From JAUPVL01 sp964512085 (GTDB lineage Bacteria > Patescibacteriota > Saccharimonadia > CAILAD01 > BJGX01): 64,000 nucleotides of DNA. The stretch covers positions 10,611 to 74,610 of the forward strand of contig CAZEIU010000001.1 of the NCBI GenBank assembly GCA_964512085.1, read 5' to 3'. How positions within the stretch are numbered: position 1 is the first letter of the stretch; each line of letters starts with the position of its first letter. This document shows, piece after piece, positions 1 to 9,420 of this stretch. The position numbers and the translations under genes are program-made. The notes beneath the pieces are model-generated. The model did no database searches. It was not told where the DNA came from and saw nothing but the letters and a program-made list of their open reading frames with translations.

Positions 1-1025
1 TATTTAAACTGAGTATCTTTGCTAAACTCAAGATCGTTTTTGGCTTCGCCGTTTCGGCCAAGTATACCAAGGTCTTTTTTTGCCACAGTAGAGTTGGTAA
101 TAATTACTTGAGTATTGCCTGCATTGCCAGTAGTAAGTTTAATAGAGTTTTTGGCTTTAAACAATTGAGTTGTGCCTGGCAACATTATACCTCTAAATGC
201 ATCTTGACCATCCACGGCGACTACTATCCAAGTAGCTTGATTCTCTATCTTAACTAACATCTCTACTCCTGCGACAGGCGTCGCCGATACATCAGCTACT
301 GCTACCGGCTTATTACCTATTTCGGCGTTGACCGTCTTAGTAACCGAGGTTGATTTGCCTAGGCGATTTTTGGCCGTTACCGTTATTTGATTACTACCAT
401 TAATAAGCGCGACTCTTTCAGAAAAACTGCCATCAGAGTTGGTAAGTATTGGCGAGTTGTCTATAAATACATCAGCATCTGAGTTGGTTTGCCCAGAAAT
501 AATAATATAGTCGGTAGTAACTTTATCTTGATTGGTGTTTAAGCTTATTTTGGGTGGTGCTGCAAGTACAGCCACCTGCCAAACAAGATAACTTAGTAGC
601 GCTACAAACAAAACTACTGTGAGGGTCACTATGAGTGATTTTGAACTAATAGCAAAACCTTTGCTCTCAATTGGCTTGAGAGAAATTTGTTTTTCTACAT
701 CAGTAGTTCTACCTGGGTGCTGAGTACTTTGATAAGCAAGGCGCTCTTTTTTGTACATATTAATAATCGGTGCCGTATCAAAGCCTAAATAATCAGCGTA
801 GCTTTTGATATAACCGAGTGAATAAACATTGTCGGGTAAATGCTCGTAGTCGCCAGCCTCTATAAGCTCTAGATAGCGTTTTCGTACCTGAATAGACTTC
901 TCTACTTCTTTGAGTGAATAGCCCAAGTCTTCGCGCCGCTTGGTCAGTAGCGCTGCTACTGTGAGGTCGGTTCTATCGGGAGAGTGTAATATTGATTGTT
1001 CTTTGTTATTAGACTTAGGGCTCAC
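1..1025 (-). CDS. RodZ-like HTH / single-TM protein, truncated by the window edge
   Basis: The reading frame runs off the left edge; its last visible codon is incomplete at base 1. An N-terminal helix-turn-helix domain (about residues 20-90, with KRREDLGYSLKEVE and YSLGYIKSYADYLGF) is followed by one membrane helix (about 125-150), a bacterial Ig-like stretch and a C-terminal DUF4115-type beta domain (WIVVAVDGQDAFRGIML, then LPGTTQLFKAKNSIKL). This is the RodZ order, so a role in cell shape or division is likely. The GTG start at 1025-1023 overlaps the ftsK stop by two bases (GTGA), so the gene is translationally coupled to ftsK. Confidence 0.8.
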   Translation of the reverse strand, partial: MSPKSNNKEQSILHSPDRTDLTVAALLTKRREDLGYSLKEVEKSIQVRKRYLELIEAGDYEHLPDNVYSLGYIKSYADYLGFDTAPIINMYKKERLAYQSTQHPGRTTDVEKQISLKPIESKGFAISSKSLIVTLTVVLFVALLSYLVWQVAVLAAPPKISLNTNQDKVTTDYIIISGQTNSDADVFIDNSPILTNSDGSFSERVALINGSNQITVTAKNRLGKSTSVTKTVNAEIGNKPVAVADVSATPVAGVEMLVKIENQATWIVVAVDGQDAFRGIMLPGTTQLFKAKNSIKLTTGNAGNTQVIITNSTVAKKDLGILGRNGEAKNDLEFSKDTQFK

Positions 1026-3178
1026 TGCTCACTATCTCCGGCGGCGGCAGTCAGCTCAGTAACACTACTTATTAATATCTCGCGCGGTTTACTGCCATTG
1101 GCTGGCCCTACTACACCTTTTTGTTCTAAGATATCAATTAATTTGGCAGCTCGTGCATAACCAACGCCAAGACGTCTTTGTAACAAGCTACTCGAGCCTT
1201 TGTGCGCAGCTATTACTACTTCGGCAGCCTGCTCCCACAAATCATCATCCATGGCATCATAGTTACCTGCACCGGCAGCTCCACCCTTGAGGTTTACAGC
1301 CTGAGTAAGAACTTCTTCGTTGTACTCTGGCTTGCGTTGATCTCTTAAGAATTGCGTAACGGCACTTACTTCGTCGTTACTAACCAACACGCCCTGTACA
1401 CGCTTAGGCTTAATAAATTCTGCGCTGCTAAATAACATATCGCCTTTACCCAATAGCTTCTCGGCCCCACCGATATCGATTATTGTTCTAGAGTCTACTT
1501 GGCTAGCCGTAGTCAGGGCTATTCGGGTAGGTACGTTAGCTTTAATCGTACCAGTAATTACATTTACACTTGGTCTTTGAGTGGCCAAAACTAAGTGTAT
1601 ACCTACAGCCCGAGCCATTTGCGATATTCTCTGAATAAGAGCTTCTACATCTTTGCCGGCCTGCATCATAAGATCGAATAACTCATCGATAACAATTACA
1701 ATATAAGGCATTCTATCGACGTCTTTTTGACTATTGTACTCACCAATATCACGCTTGCCATATTCGGCCAAGAGCTTGAGTCGTCGCTCCATCTCGGCTA
1801 CTGCCCACTTAAGTGCCGACACAGTTTTGTCAGATTCTGTAACTACCGGAGTAAGTAAGTGTGGTATGTCTTGGTACAAGGTCATTTCTACATGCTTAGG
1901 ATCGACCAAAATAAGCTTGAGTTCGCTCGGGCTATTGCGATACAGCAAGCTAAGAAGCATGGCATTTATTGTTACCGACTTACCAGTACCAGTAGCTCCG
2001 GCTACCAATAAGTGAGGTGCTTTGGCCAGATCGTAAGTAACAATGTCACCGGCTACATCACGACCAAGTGCAAAACTAAGCTTAGACTTAAGGCCTTCGT
2101 ATTCTTTAGAAAGAAATATATCTTTTACTCTCACTACAGCACCTTTTTTGTTTGGCACCTCAATACCCACCAAACTCTTACCAGGTATTGGCGCCTCTAC
2201 ACGAACTTGAGTGGCTTCTAGAGCAAGGGCCAAGTTGCGGTCTAGAGCAGCGATTTTGCTTAGGTTAACACCGGTTGGTGGCTTAAGGGTGTATTGGGCA
2301 ACAGTTGGGCCCACATCTACCCCATCCATCTTTACTTCATAACCAAAGTCGGCAAAAGTATCCGAAATAATTTTGGCATTAGCCTTGGCATCACCCGGGT
2401 CTGGCTGGGTTGAGGTAGATTGCAGTAAATCTACCGATGGATACTTCCAATCTTTATCGATTGAATAAACAATTGGTTCAGCTGGCTTGTCTTTGGCCTC
2501 ATTCTTGCCCTCATCGCCTATAGTACCTTTTATTGGCAACTTGGTATTGATTTGAAACTTACTATCTTTGTCGTCAACTTCATCTCTTTCTTTGCCGCCA
2601 AATAGTTTTCTAAATAAGTCTTTTATACCTGCGTTGGCGGCTATCACTATACTTATTATTAATAACATTACTAGAATAAATATTGCTACAGGCTTATTTA
2701 GTATTGGTGCCATCGCCGAATAAACTCCGTAGCCAACTATTCCGCCGTAATTACCAATTTGCGAAATCTCTACATTTTCGGGCATAGTAATGGCTGCAAT
2801 TAGAGCGCTCAAGAACACAAAAAATGCAATTGAGCCAATAAGGTTATTAAATTTGTACCCTCTTTTTACTTCAACTTCTTCTTTGTCTTTAGATTTATTC
2901 TTAGTTGTGTCTTCTACCTCGTCGGTCGTTCTAAAAAGTAAGTAGGCAGTAATAAGCAGAGCTACCGGCAATAAGTATACGGCAAGCCCAATAATAAATT
3001 GAGCAGCAGTTAAAACCCACTGGCCAAGCACACCGGCAAAGTTAAGAATAGCCAGTACAATAAATACAGTTAGCATAACCAGTACAATTGCTACAATCTC
3101 ACGTACTGCATTACTACTAAGCTGTAGTTTTTTTTCATCTGTTTTCTTGTTTTTAGAACGCGAACGCTTTTTCGCCAT
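1022..3178 (-). CDS. ftsK: DNA translocase FtsK
   Basis: Membrane-anchored DNA pump for chromosome segregation at the septum. The 718 residues hold about four membrane helices (near 27-49, 57-80, 112-132, 163-184), a short charged linker, and the RecA-like motor with Walker A GATGTGKS (394-401) and Walker B IVIVIDEL (493-500). A C-terminal winged-helix gamma domain (about 648-705) normally reads KOPS-type DNA motifs. Transcription is probably leaderless: the -10 box lies exactly 7 nt upstream of the ATG. The RodZ-like gene follows with overlapping stop and start, suggesting a division/shape operon. Confidence 0.95.
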   Translation of the reverse strand: MAKKRSRSKNKKTDEKKLQLSSNAVREIVAIVLVMLTVFIVLAILNFAGVLGQWVLTAAQFIIGLAVYLLPVALLITAYLLFRTTDEVEDTTKNKSKDKEEVEVKRGYKFNNLIGSIAFFVFLSALIAAITMPENVEISQIGNYGGIVGYGVYSAMAPILNKPVAIFILVMLLIISIVIAANAGIKDLFRKLFGGKERDEVDDKDSKFQINTKLPIKGTIGDEGKNEAKDKPAEPIVYSIDKDWKYPSVDLLQSTSTQPDPGDAKANAKIISDTFADFGYEVKMDGVDVGPTVAQYTLKPPTGVNLSKIAALDRNLALALEATQVRVEAPIPGKSLVGIEVPNKKGAVVRVKDIFLSKEYEGLKSKLSFALGRDVAGDIVTYDLAKAPHLLVAGATGTGKSVTINAMLLSLLYRNSPSELKLILVDPKHVEMTLYQDIPHLLTPVVTESDKTVSALKWAVAEMERRLKLLAEYGKRDIGEYNSQKDVDRMPYIVIVIDELFDLMMQAGKDVEALIQRISQMARAVGIHLVLATQRPSVNVITGTIKANVPTRIALTTASQVDSRTIIDIGGAEKLLGKGDMLFSSAEFIKPKRVQGVLVSNDEVSAVTQFLRDQRKPEYNEEVLTQAVNLKGGAAGAGNYDAMDDDLWEQAAEVVIAAHKGSSSLLQRRLGVGYARAAKLIDILEQKGVVGPANGSKPREILISSVTELTAAAGDSEQ

Positions 3179-3185
3179 AAACTGT

Positions 3186-3191
3186 ATTATA
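3186..3191 (-). promoter_or_regulatory. -10 box of leaderless ftsK mRNA
   Basis: TATAAT on the minus strand, 7 nt before the ftsK ATG. This spacing would place the transcription start at or next to the start codon. The same arrangement recurs at many genes in the window. Confidence 0.6.
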
Positions 3192-3321
3192 CCCTCGAAT
3201 GCTTAGTTGTGACTACTACAAAATAAGTAATTTTGCTTGGTTGATTTATTAGTATTATAGCATAGTCAAATCATAAAAACAAGACTTGTCAAATATAAGC
3301 AGTTTGATATGATTATAATTA

Positions 3322-5067
3322 ATGAAAAATATTTTTAAAATGTTTCGCTTTATACCTGGCGAAAAACTGCGTATTTTTAGCATAATTATTTTTAGTATTA
3401 TCGGCGGATTAGTAAACACCGTAATACCTATACTGTTTAAAAACCTTATTAATCAAATTTCGCAAGCTACTTTACGAAATAATTTTGAGGTCGTTTACAA
3501 AATACTATTACTTATAATTGCAATATTCTTAGCTGAACAAGTCCTTTTATTATTCAAAGAAAAGGTATCAGATACCTTTAGAATGCATGTAATGACAAAG
3601 TTAAGACTGGCTGTGTATCCTAAGATATTATCATTAGATATAGCTTACACCGAGAAACATCAGCCTGGATCAATCTTGCAAAAAATAAATCAAGGAATTG
3701 GCGATTTTGTAAATTGGATATTTAATTTGAGCGAATGGATAGGAACACTTATTACATCGACTATTTTTATCTTAATTGTTTTATGGTACCAAAACATATG
3801 GCTTGGGCTTATATACACCTTCACTGTCGTAGTTATGATATACATTACCAAGAAAAAAACTATTAGCCAAAAGCCATATATGAAACGTGCCAACATATTG
3901 CAAGAAAAATTCTCGGGCAAGCTTAATCAAACACTTTCTCACCTCGAAACCATCAAAACCATGTCGGCTGAAAAAATAACTTCAGTACAATTTAAAAAAA
4001 CCAACGAGCAATTAAAAAATGAAAGGCTAAAACAATTTGCTGTGCAGCGTCGCTATAATTTTTTGAGAGATTTTATTGGCGCAATAGGTGTAGGATTAGG
4101 GCTGCTAGCGACGACATATCTTATTACCAAAAAATCATTTAGCGCTGGCGATATATTCTTGGTAGCTCTCTACTCTAGGACCCTAATGAACTCTATTCAG
4201 CCATTAGGTTTCTTAGTACAACAAACATCTGAGGTTAATTTTACCTCATCAAGACTTATTGATTTTCTTGAGACAGCACCGATAGTTTCAGATCGTGTTG
4301 AATCCGAAAAACTAGAGAAGTTGGAGTCGTTAGTATTTAAAAACGTTACTTACGATTATCCCGATGGCAAAAAAGGTGCAGTTAGATCGGTGAGTTTTGA
4401 AATTGATTCTAGTAAGACTGTTGCTCTAGTTGGACCTTCGGGCGTTGGCAAATCTACACTTACAAAACTTATCTTAAGATTTTATACTCCAACCAAAGGA
4501 CACATTGAACTCAACGGAAATGAAATTGCAAATTATCAACAGAATAGCATAAGAGAACGAATTGGTGTTGTTATGCAAGACGTAGCTTTATTTAATTCTA
4601 CAATTTTAGAAAATCTACAAATAGCCAATGCCAAAGCCTCTAAAGAACAAATTATTAATGCAGCCAAACAAGCTAATGCCGATGAGTTTATTCGCGAGCT
4701 TCCCAAGGGCTACAAGACTTTAGTTGGTGAACGTGGCGTAAAGCTTAGCGGTGGCCAAAAACAACGTATCGCTATAGCTAGGGCCATACTTAAAGATCCA
4801 GATCTTATTATTCTCGATGAAGCTACAAGTGCTTTAGATAGCGAAAGTGAAAGATTAGTACAAGATGGCTTACAAAAACTTATGAAAAACCGTAGCGCAC
4901 TAGTTATTGCGCACCGCTTAAGCACCGTAATGCACGCCGATGAAATATTAGTGCTCCAAAAAGGTACCATTGTAGAACGCGGAACTCACCAAGAACTTAT
5001 TAAGTATGGTGGGCTTTATAAAAAGTTATTTGAGATGCAATCGGCAAGTGGAAAGGTTAGATTATAA
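3322..5067 (+). CDS. ABC exporter half-transporter (MsbA/LmrA type)
   Basis: One polypeptide carries a six-helix exporter domain (about residues 15-300) and an ATPase domain (about 335-575). Motifs seen: Walker A GPSGVGKS (371-378), signature LSGGQ (475-479), Walker B LIILDE (495-500) and switch His 531 in AHRLST. It should act as a homodimer exporting a lipid, peptide or drug; the substrate cannot be told from sequence. Divergent from ftsK. A TTGTCA (3286) and TATGAT (3308) pair with 16-bp spacing sits directly before the ATG, so the mRNA is probably leaderless. Confidence 0.9.
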   Translation: MKNIFKMFRFIPGEKLRIFSIIIFSIIGGLVNTVIPILFKNLINQISQATLRNNFEVVYKILLLIIAIFLAEQVLLLFKEKVSDTFRMHVMTKLRLAVYPKILSLDIAYTEKHQPGSILQKINQGIGDFVNWIFNLSEWIGTLITSTIFILIVLWYQNIWLGLIYTFTVVVMIYITKKKTISQKPYMKRANILQEKFSGKLNQTLSHLETIKTMSAEKITSVQFKKTNEQLKNERLKQFAVQRRYNFLRDFIGAIGVGLGLLATTYLITKKSFSAGDIFLVALYSRTLMNSIQPLGFLVQQTSEVNFTSSRLIDFLETAPIVSDRVESEKLEKLESLVFKNVTYDYPDGKKGAVRSVSFEIDSSKTVALVGPSGVGKSTLTKLILRFYTPTKGHIELNGNEIANYQQNSIRERIGVVMQDVALFNSTILENLQIANAKASKEQIINAAKQANADEFIRELPKGYKTLVGERGVKLSGGQKQRIAIARAILKDPDLIILDEATSALDSESERLVQDGLQKLMKNRSALVIAHRLSTVMHADEILVLQKGTIVERGTHQELIKYGGLYKKLFEMQSASGKVRL

Positions 5068-5093
5068 AAACAGACTTATAAAAAATAAGTCTG
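5066..5093 (-). terminator. Terminator between convergent genes
   Basis: A 9-bp stem (CAGACTTAT / ATAAGTCTG) with a run of T on the minus side ends the small gene at 5108-5422. The plus side has no good U-tract but the hairpin could also stop the ABC transporter transcript. Confidence 0.75.
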
Positions 5094-5107
5094 CAAATTA
5101 ATATTAA

Positions 5108-5422
5108 TTAGATAGTCTGTTGCTCGAGTTCGCCGGGGTTAGATATTGAGGTAGAGCTAGGCAATGCAACGGTAATTATTGTTAGCTTAGTTGCCTCTCG
5201 TCTATCTCTTTCACAAGCAAGTGCGTCTCTAAATAGATCATCGCTTAATCTACCTTCTAGATTTAGCTCTGCATACTCATGGTCTGGATGACCACCTTCT
5301 TCGTTTACTACATGGTCGTATAGACTAGCAAATTCTTCGTCTGACATAGCATGCAAATGACAATTTAGTTCATATAGAGCTGCGTATTGTTCATCGCTAT
5401 ATCTACCGTTTATAAGTGGCAT
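5108..5422 (-). CDS. Hypothetical small acidic protein
   Basis: About 104 residues, rich in Asp and Glu, helical in character (YSDEQYAALYELNCHLHAMS), with no membrane segment or family I recognise. I place the start at the ATG at 5422-5420, preceded by a GGGGGAGA Shine-Dalgarno; the longer open frame upstream lacks one. A good terminator follows, which supports a real, separately transcribed gene of the window's accessory class. Confidence 0.6.
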   Translation of the reverse strand: MPLINGRYSDEQYAALYELNCHLHAMSDEEFASLYDHVVNEEGGHPDHEYAELNLEGRLSDDLFRDALACERDRREATKLTIITVALPSSTSISNPGELEQQTI

Positions 5423-5535
5423 TCTCCCCCGCTTTTGGCTCGAAAAGGACTTGTGCGAAGCGCTTTGCTTCTGCACACCGATACCAAGTATGCTCTTTTT
5501 GTTTCAGAATATCAATAGGCAATATTAAGAATAGA

Positions 5536-6621
5536 TCAAATTTTGATATCTAAAGGATATTTTGGGTCATAAACTCTTACCCTCTCAAAGTCGATAGGTA
5601 TAAGACGAATAATTTTTACTGGTTCGCCGTTAGCATCGTATTCAAACTCTATCATAAAGTCTTTGAGACGCCATGGTTTGTCTAAACCTACATTTCTTCG
5701 TACCTTATCAGCAATTCGCTGCATGTGTTCTTCGGCATCTTGTTTTAAGGATTGTATTTTTGCCTCACTCAGACCTTGTTCTGATAATCTTTCAAATATT
5801 AATCTACCGCTCACACCGGGTAGTTTTTCCATTACTATAAACCCAGGCAACCCAGAATTGGGAGTAAATATTCGCGCCAATGGTTTAGCTGATTGTATCC
5901 CCATACTACTTAGCAGTTTTAGGGCGGCATACTCATCTAGTGGGCCGTTAGATTTACTGGGCACAATTGCTTTTACAATTACCTCTTTATTGCCCTCACT
6001 AGTTGGCAAAACCATTTCATACACTGCTTCTTGAGGATAGGGGTCGGTAGGGTCAGCAATCTTAATCGCCGTTGCTTTTTTTTGTAAAGTCTGGCCGATG
6101 TTCTCGGATATAAAAACTTCTTCTATGTAATCAAGACTTTTTGCATCAAGCCCAGGGTCGTGACGAATATGCAATGTTTCGCCGTTCTTAGTAACTGCTT
6201 CTTCGTCTTCTATACCCAATATATGCTCTTGGTATTGCAGTCTTTGTATCTCGCGCACAAAATAATGCCTATATAGTGCTTGTCTAATTAGTTGAAACTG
6301 AATTCGTTCTTTGGCAGAAGTACCAATGCTATATGGCTCGAGGGTAGGTTCGGCTTGGCCAGGCAGTTGTCTATAATACAAGCCAGCTGCAGTTTCGGTT
6401 GGTTTTACGTTGTACTCTATAGCATTGACTATTTCGTGTCTCTCGTCGTCATTACCTTCTAGGCCCGAAACTGTTCTATCACGCCGATTAGATGATAGTA
6501 ACCTTATTTTACTATCCATTTCGGCAGTAGATATACCTAAGATGCTCATAATATCTTGCGGAATTTGCGAAATCAATATAAGGCTTGCTGCACAAAGCCC
6601 AATTAGAGTAGTAATGTTCAT
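5536..6621 (-). CDS. Kinase-like (APH/protein-kinase fold) protein coupled to RNase J
   Basis: 361 residues beginning with a hydrophobic signal or anchor helix (about 3-30). The C-terminal half reads like an aminoglycoside-phosphotransferase or protein-kinase core: a beta-3 lysine in VIVKAIVP, a helix-C-like stretch (DEYAALKLLSSMG), a hinge IVMEKLPG, and IPIDFERV in the place of the Mg-binding DFG/DFE. The catalytic HxD segment is not recognisable, so it may be a pseudokinase. Its ATG overlaps the rnj stop as TAATG, so it is co-translated with RNase J. Confidence 0.55.
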   Translation of the reverse strand: MNITTLIGLCAASLILISQIPQDIMSILGISTAEMDSKIRLLSSNRRDRTVSGLEGNDDERHEIVNAIEYNVKPTETAAGLYYRQLPGQAEPTLEPYSIGTSAKERIQFQLIRQALYRHYFVREIQRLQYQEHILGIEDEEAVTKNGETLHIRHDPGLDAKSLDYIEEVFISENIGQTLQKKATAIKIADPTDPYPQEAVYEMVLPTSEGNKEVIVKAIVPSKSNGPLDEYAALKLLSSMGIQSAKPLARIFTPNSGLPGFIVMEKLPGVSGRLIFERLSEQGLSEAKIQSLKQDAEEHMQRIADKVRRNVGLDKPWRLKDFMIEFEYDANGEPVKIIRLIPIDFERVRVYDPKYPLDIKI

Positions 6622-8675
6622 TAAACCTCTATTACTACAGGTAAGACAATAGGGTTTCGCTTAGTCACTTTGTAAAGCAAATTGCTAAGCTCATCGCGCA
6701 TTCGTGCCTTTACTGCTGGTGAATTTGGTGGTGTTTTGGGGTTACGACGAGCAAAGATGTTTTTGACAATTGCTCTAGACTTATTCATAAGCTCTTCATT
6801 GTCTTTAACATATATAAAGCCTCTCGAGATAATGTCTGGGCTAGTTACCAACTTACCAGTTTTGCGATTCACGGTAGCAATTACCGTAAATATGCCATCG
6901 CTAGCCATCGCCAAACGATCTTTAAGCACAATCTCTTGTACATCGCCTATACCACTACCATCTATTAGCACCGAGCCAGTTTGTACGATTGGTCCTAGCT
7001 TGACCTCACCGTCTTTGGCCTCTAGTGTTTGACCGTTTTCGATTACAAACACATTCTCTGGCTTAACCACGCCGCTACGCTTGGCAATCTCGGAGTTGTG
7101 CACCATATGATGAACTTCACCGTGAATTGGTAAGTAGTATTTAGGTCGAACCAACTCTATCATTTCTTTAACTTCTTCATAGTAAGCATGCCCCGAGGTG
7201 TGCATAATACCTAAATCATCAAAATCTTTGGTGGCTTCTTGGTAAACATACGGCCCCCATCTAAAGATATCGTCTACCATACCCCATACCGATTTCTCAT
7301 TACCAGGTATAATTGAGCTCGATAGCACTACTACATCTGAAGGCTTGAGTTTTACATCTTTGTGTTCGCCCTGCCCCATCCGTACTAAGCCAGAGTTCTC
7401 TTCGCCTTGGTGTCCGGTAGTAAGTACGGCTACTTCACCATCTTGATACTTACTAACATCGGCTGATTTTATCAAAACTCCAGGTGGAACTTTGACGTAG
7501 CCGAGCTTTACAGCTATCTCCATATTAGATATAAGACTACGGCCAGCAAGAGCTAACTTACGTTTGGCTTTGTGGGCAGCATCAACAAACACCTGAATAC
7601 GATCTACTTGTGAGGCAAAAGAACTAATGATTACTCTCTTATTGTAATTACGTACAAATATTTCGTCGAGAGTTTTAATAATTTCTTTCTCTGATGGACT
7701 ATTGCCCACTTTTTCACAACTAGTGCTATCACACATCAGCATTAACACACCTTCGTCGCCAAGCTCTTTGAGTCGAGTCTTGTTACTAGGCTTGCCCGAA
7801 AGTGGGTCGTCATCAAATCGCCAATCACCAGTATTTACAATTGTGCCTACTGGAGTTTTTATAGCAATACTACATGCGTCTGGTATAGAGTGAGTAATTC
7901 GAATAAATTCTACCTGAAAAACTCCTAGCTGAATCTTTTCGCCAGAGTCTTGGTTGACGGTGCGAATTTCGGGCTTAAATGGTAGCTTGTATTCTTCTAG
8001 TTGTCGCTCTATAAATTTGGTAGTAAAGTTTGCAGCGTATATTGGTGCTGGTAGTTTAGGCAAAATAAAAGGTATGCCTCCTACATGATCCATGTGGGCG
8101 TGAGTTATAAGGTGAGCTCTAATTTTGTCTTTGCGTTCCTCTAAGTAGTGTGTGTCTGGAATAATATAGTCTATTCCGGGCATGTCTGGGCCAGGAAACA
8201 TAAAGCCAAGGTCCATAACTATAATGTCGTTTTCGTATTCTAACGCCATCATGTTTTTACCAATCTTATCTAGACCACCAAGCGGAATAATCTTGAGCTT
8301 ACCGGCATCGGCTTTGCTCATACCTACTTTTTGCGGTTTTGGCTTAAAGCTGTTGCCGTTGCTGTTTTCATTAAAGCTTCCTTCAGAAAACACTGCTGGC
8401 CCTCGGTCGTAACGACGACGCATAGCGTGAGGGTTACTGCCTCTGTGGCCACCACCCTGTCGATTCTTGTTATTAGCACCCTGTTTATTATTATTGTTGT
8501 AGCTTTTTTTATTGGGTTGCTGTTGATTGCTGTTAGGCTTTTGTTGCGACTGAGCACTTTTATTGGCGCTTTGATTAGTGTTTTGGTTGGCAGCTCGAGC
8601 TGGTTTGGCCTCTCTACCACTCAAGTCTTGAGCGGTTAGAGGGCGGCTATTTAATGATTTTTTGTTTGAATCCAT
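6621..8675 (-). CDS. rnj: Ribonuclease J
   Basis: Metallo-beta-lactamase/beta-CASP nuclease with 5'-3' exo- and endonuclease activity in mRNA decay and RNA maturation. The catalytic THAHMDH motif is at about 192-197 and the beta-CASP region follows (SSFASQVDRIQ; later HTSGHAYYEE and PIHGEVHHM). The C-terminal domain is complete. Residues 1 to about 110 are a disordered Asn/Gln/Ser tail, much longer than the normal start and possibly an RNA- or partner-binding extension. A Shine-Dalgarno AAAGGAG lies 13 nt upstream of the ATG. The gene lies near pnp, its usual partner enzyme. Confidence 0.93.
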   Translation of the reverse strand: MDSNKKSLNSRPLTAQDLSGREAKPARAANQNTNQSANKSAQSQQKPNSNQQQPNKKSYNNNNKQGANNKNRQGGGHRGSNPHAMRRRYDRGPAVFSEGSFNENSNGNSFKPKPQKVGMSKADAGKLKIIPLGGLDKIGKNMMALEYENDIIVMDLGFMFPGPDMPGIDYIIPDTHYLEERKDKIRAHLITHAHMDHVGGIPFILPKLPAPIYAANFTTKFIERQLEEYKLPFKPEIRTVNQDSGEKIQLGVFQVEFIRITHSIPDACSIAIKTPVGTIVNTGDWRFDDDPLSGKPSNKTRLKELGDEGVLMLMCDSTSCEKVGNSPSEKEIIKTLDEIFVRNYNKRVIISSFASQVDRIQVFVDAAHKAKRKLALAGRSLISNMEIAVKLGYVKVPPGVLIKSADVSKYQDGEVAVLTTGHQGEENSGLVRMGQGEHKDVKLKPSDVVVLSSSIIPGNEKSVWGMVDDIFRWGPYVYQEATKDFDDLGIMHTSGHAYYEEVKEMIELVRPKYYLPIHGEVHHMVHNSEIAKRSGVVKPENVFVIENGQTLEAKDGEVKLGPIVQTGSVLIDGSGIGDVQEIVLKDRLAMASDGIFTVIATVNRKTGKLVTSPDIISRGFIYVKDNEELMNKSRAIVKNIFARRNPKTPPNSPAVKARMRDELSNLLYKVTKRNPIVLPVVIEV

Positions 8676-8798
8676 CTTTTGGATTTTTCTCCTTTACTTG
8701 TGCTATTATTTAGCACTTTTAATTATTAGTTATGACGTTTGTCATTCCAGCTATAGTCGAGTAATTTTCAACTACAATTGAAATAACAAACTTAAAGT

Positions 8799-9368
8799 TT
8801 ATAGCTGTTTTAAGATAGTCGGGATCTTTGAGAAGTCTTCGAGCAATGTTTTGCGCATTCCCCCGTTATAGAGAGCTGCAGCCGGATGATAAAGTGGCAA
8901 AAAGACCAACTTAGATCTTTTATAAACTTTTCCGTGGGCTTCGCTTATCTTAAGTTCTGGCAAAAACACATTCATGCTGTGTCGGCCGAGAAAAACTATC
9001 AGTTTGGGCTGGATAATTTTGATTTGAGCCAAAAGGTACGGCAAGCACACCTCTATCTCTTTGGCATTGGGGTCTCGATTGTCGGGTGGTCTAAACTTAA
9101 CGATATTCGTCACAAAAACGTCATCGCGACGCAATTCAATACTTTCAAGCATTTCGTCGAGAAACTTACCGCTAGCCCCTACAAATGGTCTACCCAGTTT
9201 GTCTTCTTGAGCACCTGGTGCTTCACCAATAAACATCAATTGTGAATCTGGGTCTCCATCGCCCGGTACTGGGTTGAGACAACTTTTAGCGATTTCTAAA
9301 CCGCAATCGCGAGAAATAATACTCTCTGCAATTTCGTCTAGTTTTTTCTGCTTTTCTTCTGTTGTCAT
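8799..9368 (-). CDS. Family 4-type uracil-DNA glycosylase
   Basis: Removes uracil from DNA. Family motifs are clear: GEAPGAQEDKLGRPFVG, the NIVKFRPPDNRDP segment and HPAAALYNGGMRK with the catalytic-site His. Family 4 enzymes use four Cys to hold a 4Fe-4S cluster. Here the third (normally KCRPP) is Phe and the usual CxxC pair is replaced by two Cys eight residues apart, so the cluster is probably absent or altered. The start is uncertain: ATG at 9368 is used; an in-frame TTG at 9392 is also possible. Confidence 0.85.
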   Translation of the reverse strand: MTTEEKQKKLDEIAESIISRDCGLEIAKSCLNPVPGDGDPDSQLMFIGEAPGAQEDKLGRPFVGASGKFLDEMLESIELRRDDVFVTNIVKFRPPDNRDPNAKEIEVCLPYLLAQIKIIQPKLIVFLGRHSMNVFLPELKISEAHGKVYKRSKLVFLPLYHPAAALYNGGMRKTLLEDFSKIPTILKQL

Positions 9369-9420
9369 ATTCACCCCAGTGACGCCGACCAATTTTGTAT
9401 CAGCGCGGCTGGAATGTCGA

